Shown here one piece after another: positions 57,309 through 64,000 of a stretch of 64,000 nt of DNA. How positions within the stretch are numbered: the stretch's first letter is position 1; each line of letters starts with the position of its first letter. The stretch lies in NCBI GenBank assembly GCA_030248135.1, contig JASANC010003243.1, forward strand, positions 90,671 to 154,670, given 5' to 3'. This DNA comes from Theristus sp. LFF4_11. Taxonomy: Eukaryota; Nematoda; Chromadorea; Monhysterida; Xyalidae. The notes beneath the pieces were generated by a model. The model was not told where the DNA came from. It saw only the letters and a program-made list of their open reading frames with translations, and searched no databases. The position numbers and the translations under genes were made by a program.

Positions 57309-60232
57309 TCACATGGGCACCATGATGCCTTGGCTGCAGTCCACCCTGTACCTCCGTCCAGTGTCTGCAGTCACTTGTAAATCAATTTTACTGATTCCGA
57401 CTGCCGCCTGTTGACTTCCGGCATTTGTTGATAAAAACATCAGCTGAAATCGTCGAAAATATTGAAGTTGAGATGAGGCTACAATGTAGCTTTCGTAACA
57501 ACAAAAAAACTCAAAACCCAAACATCTTTCAGCATCAAACATCTTTTATTGCAAAGCAAACCTGTTTTCGCGTGCCAGCTTTGGCTGGTTTCAGTTTATA
57601 GCTGACTGGCCTCCAGCGCGGTTCGGGGATCGCGTGACTGGGTGACCTGTCACACGAATTGAATTAAAAAAACGATTCTTCTTCTCAAGCGACTAGCGGT
57701 CGAAATTTTTTTAAATTTTGAGGAAACGAGAGTGGTTAAAAATGCACATGTCGACGTTAAAAAGGTGTCCGGACTGGTGTCCGACTCCGAACAGGTGTCC
57801 GATGTCCTGTCCCCTGGGTGTCTCGCGCGGTGGTCGCAAAAATAAAAGGGGCCCAAAGCCGAGTGTCAGCTTTATTTCCGGGAGGCGGACACCTCGCAGG
57901 ACCCCCAGACGGACAGGCCACCGGGAACTTGTTCGGACACCTTTTTAGCGTATCGTGGATGATTTCAATTTTTTCGCTTTCATCTACAGTCGAATTCTAA
58001 ATTACACGGAATCAACTAATTGGTTGGTGGTCACGTGATGCATGCTTTCTGTGCAAACATTGCAACAACGCTCCGAGTCTGTTGTTTTCCATAGAAAGCA
58101 CGCATCACGTGACCACCACCCAATCGGCTGATTCCCTATAATTTAGAGTTCTACTGTAACCTGACAATACAGTCCCATCCGTCGCCGGTGACTGCGTCCT
58201 GACACACGTCCAGTTCGACGCCCTCAGCGATTTCGAACACTTCAAAGACGAGATCGAACTCGTGCGGCACTTCGAACGATGGCGACACGAGCACAGAGAC
58301 GTTGCCAGGTGCCAGCTCAGCCGCCAGGAAACTGTCAAAGTCGGCTGCAACACGGCACGTTTGTTTTTAGACGAACGCAAAATGGAACTGGGAAGCAAAA
58401 AGGCAGTCCACATGTGTGCGTTCTTACGAACTTTGTTCGGTTGTTTAGATGAATCAGCATGAGTGATGAGAATCACGATGAGCGTTCAACCGCATTTTAC
58501 TTTTTGCATTTTGACCACAAAAAAGTGTTGCCAGATTTGGACGCTCATAAATGCCAAAAACCACTCCAAAATGCATTCCATATTTCTTTCTATGTCAAAA
58601 TTTTTTACCATGCCAAAATGTGTACCAAAATTTCAAACATTTCAGAAAAAGGCCAAGCTTTTAACCTTAATTTTGACATACAGTTGGTCATCACTGTCAA
58701 TTCATTCTGAATGGATTTGGGTGTGGAATGAATTTTGGGATGAATTTTGGATTGGATTTTGGCATTTGTTTAGCGTGAGTCAGCCAACTAACGAATCCAC
58801 CAATTCTACCCACGCACGTCTTCGTCTAACTCCGGCTGCCCAGTTTGACACCTTGTCCCTGGCCACAATGAACTCCACAGCGTTTTCAGCGTTCATCAGA
58901 TCCCCTCGTCTTGCCTTATGCCACCCGCAACGGGCGTCTGTAAAAAAAACAGTGCACGAAACTTATTTCGTGTTCAGCGAAAACAGCGTTCAAGTGGTCG
59001 GATCGCACTGAGAAAAAAACATTTTGGAAATGAAAACAAGTCAATTTTAAAACGCCGTGTTGGAGTGGATTAGTGTGGGGAAGTGGACAAAAGGTCATTT
59101 TCTGTAAATGCAAAAGTATGCGAGGCAAAACGCAGTAAAGAGCAAAAACATTGATTGAAATTAGCCTTTGTGTCGTCGACCCCAAGGACACGCGACCACA
59201 GCGCATATGCTCTCATAACGAAACGGATTTTCAGTCGATAAGAGCAGCGATTCCGGTACAAGCGCGCCCGTAAACACGGGAGAGGCGGGTTCTGCGGTTG
59301 AATTATTGTCAGGATAATGGTATCGACATTGGTATACCGTATTACCTCTATTAAACCCCCCCCCCCCAAAATTAAACCCCCCCCCCAAAAAAATAAACCC
59401 CCACCCCCTCGACAAGTTTCCAAATAATCCCCCCCCCAAAAATAATCCCCCATGGGGGATTATTGAAACCTGTTTGAAACACATACCCAGCGAATTCAGT
59501 GGCTGGTTGCAGTGAAAATGATGAAATTGTGCTACCAAAGGCCCCAAATGGATGAGTTAATGGTAATTTCATCACAAAAGGTTGTTGTAAAAGGAAATTT
59601 CTATGTAGAATAGAAGTTTTTGCGACTTCCTTCCTGCCATGGAAGGTATTTTTGCCATTTTGCCCACTCCTAAAAATGGTTTCCAAATAAACCCCCCCCC
59701 CAAAAATAAAGCCCCCCCCAAAAATAAACCCCCACCCCCAGAAGTCGCTGAAGAAATAAACCCCCATGGGGGTTTGTTAGAGGTAATACGGTACGTTAAA
59801 AAAATTAAAAAATCTCTTGCTGAATTTAATTCGTTGTGTCAGTCTAAGAAGGCAGAATTTTCATGGCACCTTGTTTCGTTACTTTTTTCACAGTTTGTCT
59901 ATCATCGCCTCCAATCAACTGACACAGTTCGCCGGAGTATTCAATATTGTCAATTGCAACCATCCCGTCGATTTTAGTGAATTCTGATGCAATGATAGCG
60001 ATCTGAAATTGTAGGTTTTATGAATTGCTGTTGATCAAGTGCAGCCAGCTGCTGTTAGGTTTCATAAGTTTCTCGGGTTCATAAAATACAGTCACTTACT
60101 GAGAATGGATCACTTTGCCGCGGCATATGCAGGACAGCTGGGTTTGTGGTCACCTGCTGACAAGACGTAAATTGCTCTGCTTCGACTGGCAAAATGCAAA
60201 CGTCCAACGCAACGCCCTCTGTTGCCCAATAG
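57309..60232 (-). CDS. MAM-domain protein, 5' end missing (MAM gene 2)
   Basis: Paralogue of MAM gene 1 directly upstream on the same strand. Recognised exons (5' to 3'): 60232-60100 (YWATEGVALDVC), 60002-59883 (second half of a MAM, VAIDNIEYSGELC), a linker exon of uncertain start ending at 59181 (ESICAVVACPWG), 58937-58818 (DARCGWHKARRG), 58344-58166 (FDSFLAAELAPGNVSVLV to DGWDCI) and 57443-57309 (LMFLSTNAGSQQAAVGISK, then the stop). Intron positions and phases equal those of MAM gene 1. No signal peptide or first half of the first MAM is visible. Upstream lie a short tandem repeat and the 3.3-kb inverted-repeat element, so the gene may start beyond the window or be truncated. Three mobile elements sit in its introns. 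Confidence 0.75.
57755..57950. mobile_element. Foldback MITE with GGTGTCC-type arms (copy 2)
   Basis: Arms of repeated GGTGTCCG-like units (AGGTGTCCGGACTGGTGTCC, inverted as GTTCGGACACCTTTTTAGCG). The right end is followed by TA; the left flank is GA, probably a mutated TA. It lies in an intron of MAM gene 2 and is related to 55515-55709. Confidence 0.75.
57987..58156. mobile_element. MITE, CAGTCGAACTC family (copy c)
   Basis: 170 bp with inverted ends CAGTCGAATTC and GAGTTCTACTG and flanking TA (57985-57986, 58157-58158). The arms contain GGTGGTCACGTGATGCATGC and its inverse. It lies in an intron of MAM gene 2 only 9 bp from the 58166 exon boundary. Confidence 0.9.
59337..59791. mobile_element. 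TA-flanked MITE, CCGTATTACC family (copy 2)
   Basis: Same ends, C-run blocks and CCCCCATGGGGG palindromes as 34171-34642, with about 17 bp less in the middle. TA flanks at 59335-59336 and 59792-59793. It makes up most of an intron of MAM gene 2, between the exons at 59883 and about 59330. Confidence 0.9.
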
Positions 60233-60571
60233 CTGATTAGCAGTGAAAATGAAACTTTACAATCGCGCCGTTTTTTTCAGGTCATATATGTAGATACATA
60301 GTCTAGCGCTATGTCACCATTTTATCTGACGGGCCGCATTAAAAAAACAAAACGTCAAAGCAACATGCATCATATATATTTTGTTTGGTTTGCTGTTTTG
60401 TTTGTTTGGTTCACAAATTTGTTTACTTTTGCACATTTCACATTCCTACTCAGCGAACTGTAAACGAGGAGCAACTTAACCGCACTTAACGAGATGCTCA
60501 CGTTATCCAGATCACAAGATCATTATTTTGAATCTGTTTTTTTTTGACAATGGTGGTGTCAGATGAAGCGC

Positions 60572-60684
60572 CCATTGGTGTTTCAAAACGCCTTTTGGCA
60601 TTTCAAAGCACTCGTTTGTGTTTCAAAATAACTGCTTGCGATTCAAAACACTTGCTGGTGTTTCAAAACGCCCGCTGGTGCTTT
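60572..60684 (+). repeat. Degenerate short tandem repeat
   Basis: Five to six copies of a roughly 21-bp unit (GGTGTTTCAAAACGCC and variants). It abuts the left end of the 3.3-kb inverted-repeat element. Confidence 0.7.
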
Positions 60685-60685
60685 A

Positions 60686-63600
60686 AGGCCCATTCATGCA
60701 CACAAATTTTTACGGCACGTCACGTCACGTCACGTCTTCATTCATGATGCAAAAAACACCCATCCGGCACGTCACGTCAAGCTTTAGATCACGCGCTCGT
60801 TCATACCTGCGCACGTCGACGTGCGTCGACGGACGGCAAAAAAGGTGGTATGAATGAAGACGTGACGTGACGTGCCGTGCCGGATGGTTTTAGATTCTTT
60901 GCTCGTTCATACCTGCGCACGTCGACGTGCGTCGACGGACGGCAAAAAGGGAGGTATGAATGAAGACGTGACGTGACGTGCCGTGCCGGATAATTTTAGA
61001 AACTGACCTAAAAAGCCGTACGTCAACATATGCAAAATTTAATAATTTATTGATAAAATTGGTATTTGATGTGTTTCAAATATTTCAAATAACTCCGCGC
61101 TTTTGAAAGCTTCTCGTTCGTTTTCGTTGTTCTTTCAACGTTGTCACGAAAAGTTGGGAGAAACGCAGGTTTGCTTTTCTCTGTTGGCCTCTGACTACTC
61201 TGGCGCAAATGCAAAAATTTGTTGGTGAAAACCGAACAACTTCTATTCATTTGAATATCATCAACTTTTTGAAACAAAAAGGAATTGTAGTCGCCAGGAA
61301 CTGAACCGCACGCGGGGTCAGGACAAAACCCCTCCCCTCCCCTCCCCTCCCCTCCTCCTTTTTGGAGGACAAAACCCCTCCCCTCCCCTCCCCTCCTCCA
61401 ACAAAAATTAAAAAAATGTCAAATTTTGATTTTTAAGGATTACGGTAACTCCGGCAGTGGGTCTCGACACGAATAACACAGGTTACGGTAATTTAGGGTC
61501 TTGACACGAAGTTGCTGAAAACCACTTTGTTTCATGTGAATAACAGTTGAAACCTTTCAGAAACATGCAGCATTATAACAGAATGTCAAAAAATCGAATG
61601 TCAAGGATTACGGTAACTCTGCAGTGGGTCTCGACACGATTTTTTAAAAACGTCCTTGATTGCCAGGAAAAGCTACTAGAATAATAGATATCGTTCACAT
61701 GATTGCATAAAACTGTCATATATCGGAAGTTTGGTCACACGGGTTACGGTAGCCGTTGTTTTGGGTCTTGACACGAAGTTGCTGAAAACCACTTTGTTTC
61801 TTGTGAATAAAAGTTGAAACCTTTCAGAAACATGCAGCATTGTAACAGAATGTCAAAAAATCGGATATCAAGAATTACGGTAACTCTGCAGTGGGTCTCG
61901 ACACGGTTTTTTAAAAACCTCCCTGATTGCCAGGAAAAGCTACTTTTATTTGCAAGAAACAAAGTGGTTTTCAGCAACTTCGTGTCGAGACCCACTGCAG
62001 AGTTACCGTAATCCTTGACATCCAATATTTTGACATTCTGTTATGATGCTGCATGTTTCTGAAAAGTTTCAACTGTTATTCACAAGAAACAAAGTGGTTT
62101 TCAGCAACTTCGTGTCAAGACCCAAAACGACCGTTACCGTAACCCGTAGGACCAAACTTCCGATATATGATCGTTTTATGCAATCATGTGAACGATAGCT
62201 ATCATTCTAGTAGCTTTTCCTGGCAATCAGGGACGTTTTAAAAAAATCGTGTCGAGACCCACTGCAGAGTTACCGTAATCCTTGACATCCGATTTTTTGA
62301 CATTCCGTTATGATGCTGCATGTTTCTGAAAAGTTTCAACTGTTATTCACAAGAAACAAAGTGGTTTTCAGCAACTTCGTGTCAAGACCCAAAACGACCG
62401 TTACCGTAACCCGTCGGACCAAACTTCCGATATATGATCGTTTTATGCAATCATGTGAACGATAGCTATCATTCTAGTAGCTTTTCCTGGCAATCAGGGA
62501 CGTTTTAAAAAAATCGTGTCGAGACCCACTGCAGAGTTACCGTAATCCTTGACATTCAATTTTTTGACATTCTGTTATGATGCTGGATGTTTCTGAAAAG
62601 TTTCAACTGTTATTCACAAGAAACAAAGTGGTTTTCAGCAACTTCGTGTCAAGACCCAAAACAACTGCTACCGTAACCCGTGTGACCAAACTTCCGGTAT
62701 ATGACACTTTTATGCAATCATGTGAACGATATCTATCATTCTAGTAAGTTTTCCTGGCAATCAGGGACGTTTTAAAAAAAATCGTGTCGAGACCCACTGC
62801 CAAGATACCGTAATCCTTGACATCCGATTTTTTGACATTCTGTTATAATGCTGCATGTTTCTGAAAGGTTTCAATTGTTATTCACATGAAACAAAGTGGT
62901 TTTCAGCAACTTCGTGTCAAGACCCTAAATTACCGTAACCTGTGTTATTCGTGTCGAGACCCACTGCCGGAGTTACCGTAATCCTTAAAAATCAAAATTT
63001 GACTTTTTTTGAATTTTTGTTGGAGGAGGGGAGGGGTTTTGTCCTGTCTCAGGAGGGGAGGGGAGGGGAGGGGAGGGGAGGGGAGGGGAGGGGAGGGGAG
63101 GGGAGGGGTTTTGTCCTCCAAAAAGGAGGAGGGGAGGGGAGGGGAGGGGTTTTGTCCTGACCCCCGCACGCGCTTGTTTGCTTTCAGCGGGAAATACTAA
63201 CCGTTGCGCTTTTGCCTCACTAGCCATGCATGCAGGTATAGTGCTACACGTGTACTGGGCATCTTAGTGCATGTACACAAGCTTTACAAGCTGTGTGTCG
63301 AGTGAGCATGTGTGTTCGCTGCACGCTAGCACGCCTGTGGCAACTCCTGGTCCTCATTGGCATTTTTTCTAATCGTAACACCTGAAACCAAAAATTTTCA
63401 TAATTTTTCAACCGAAACCGAAAACTGCGTATTTTTCAGAAACCGAAAAGATAATCATGAAATCAGCTGAAAATTTTTTTCAAAACTTCAATTTTAACGT
63501 GGCTAGAACTGCGTTGCAGCAAATTTTATTATTGAGTATCCCATGATTATGTTTTAATTTGCAGCAATATCACCGCAATTCGTTCAAATAATTGAAAAAA

Positions 63601-63989
63601 ATAGCAAACAAACAAAATGAATACAGAAAATCAAACCATCTTCGCATCTCGACGTACGGCTTTTTAGGTTCGTTCCTAAAATTATCCGGCACGGCACGTC
63701 ACGTCGCGTCTTCATTCATACCTCCCTTTTTGCCGTCCGTCGACGCACGTCGACGTGCGCAGGTATGAATGAGCAAAAAATCTAAAATGATCCGGTACGT
63801 CACTTCACGTCACGTCTTCATTCATACCTCTCTTTTTGACGTCCGTCGACGCACGTCGACGTGCGCAGGTATGAATGAGCAGAAAATCTAAAATGATCCG
63901 GCACGTCCCTTTACCGCACGTCTTCATTCATACATGACGTGCCGTGACGTGACGTGCCGGATACATAAACGTCTTGCATGAATGGGCCT
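60686..63989. mobile_element. 3.3-kb PIF/Harbinger-like inverted-repeat (foldback) element
   Basis: Ends AGGCCCATTCATGCA and TGCATGAATGGGCCT are perfect inverses flanked by TTA (60683-60685, 63990-63992), the duplication typical of PIF/Harbinger. Inside each end are about 330 bp of direct repeats (units with GACGTGACGTGACGTGCC and GCGCACGTCGACGTGCGTCG). Next come inverted CCCCT/GGGGA arrays (61327-61398; 63030-63152). The core has repeated blocks with CGTGTCGAGACCCACTGC and GTCAAGACCCAAAACG, in one orientation left of about 61950 and the other right of it. Arms match closely over hundreds of bases. No transposase or other gene found. Confidence 0.85.
61327..61398 (+). repeat. (CCCCT)n array, inverse of (GGGGA)n at 63030-63152
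   Basis: Two clusters of CCCCT separated by CCTCCTTTTTGGAGGACAAA. The same arrangement appears inverted at 63030-63152, where the array is longer. Both are parts of the 3.3-kb element. Confidence 0.9.
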
Positions 63990-64000
63990 TTATAACTCCT

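Overview
The window is nuclear DNA from an animal. Its genes are split by many short introns, and it encodes animal families: anoctamin, Asterix, UBE2O, fatty acyl-CoA reductase, LDL-receptor class A, MAM, PRORP and COA6. I cannot name the species. A small AT-rich invertebrate genome fits, and a nematode or other ecdysozoan is possible, but this is weakly supported. Exons were read by eye. For most genes, homology, GT-AG borders and reading phase agree across every junction, and exon coordinates are given where they were worked out.

Layout. 0.6-6.2 kb (-): anoctamin. 7-13 kb: repeat-rich block with a long-armed TA-flanked MITE, a foldback element, a G/C-run island, a dead hAT transposase and two non-autonomous hAT-like elements with 8-bp target duplications. 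13.0-13.8 kb (+): Asterix. 14.3-27.1 kb (+): a large UBE2O-type E2/E3 gene; one intron holds a tRNA-derived SINE split by a second copy of the 1-kb hAT element. 29.0-32.5 kb (+): fatty acyl-CoA reductase, followed by a foldback element with minisatellite arms. 34.9-36.3 kb (+): small secreted protein with two LDLa modules. 36.6-42.3 kb (-): PRORP, the protein subunit of mitochondrial RNase P, with a 2.6-kb satellite-filled intron. 42.8-43.4 kb (-): COA6. 44.3-49.7 kb (+): a 16-exon gene joining an MJ1316 domain, a 2H phosphoesterase, an endonuclease IV barrel and a terminal nucleotidyltransferase. 49.8-52.0 kb (-): GT31-like glycosyltransferase. 52.6-60.2 kb (-): two tandem MAM-domain genes, the upstream one lacking a visible 5' end. 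60.7-64.0 kb: a 3.3-kb inverted-repeat element flanked by TTA.

The most interesting locus is 44317-49729. One protein of about 1152 residues unites modules for recognising, cutting and extending nucleic-acid ends, with the catalytic residues of all three enzymatic domains visible. It looks like a self-contained RNA (or DNA) end-repair machine. Its short upstream neighbours PRORP and COA6 are mitochondrial, but nothing shows that the three work together. The second theme is an unusual variety of inverted-repeat DNA transposons. Many sit in introns, with target duplications that can be read directly.
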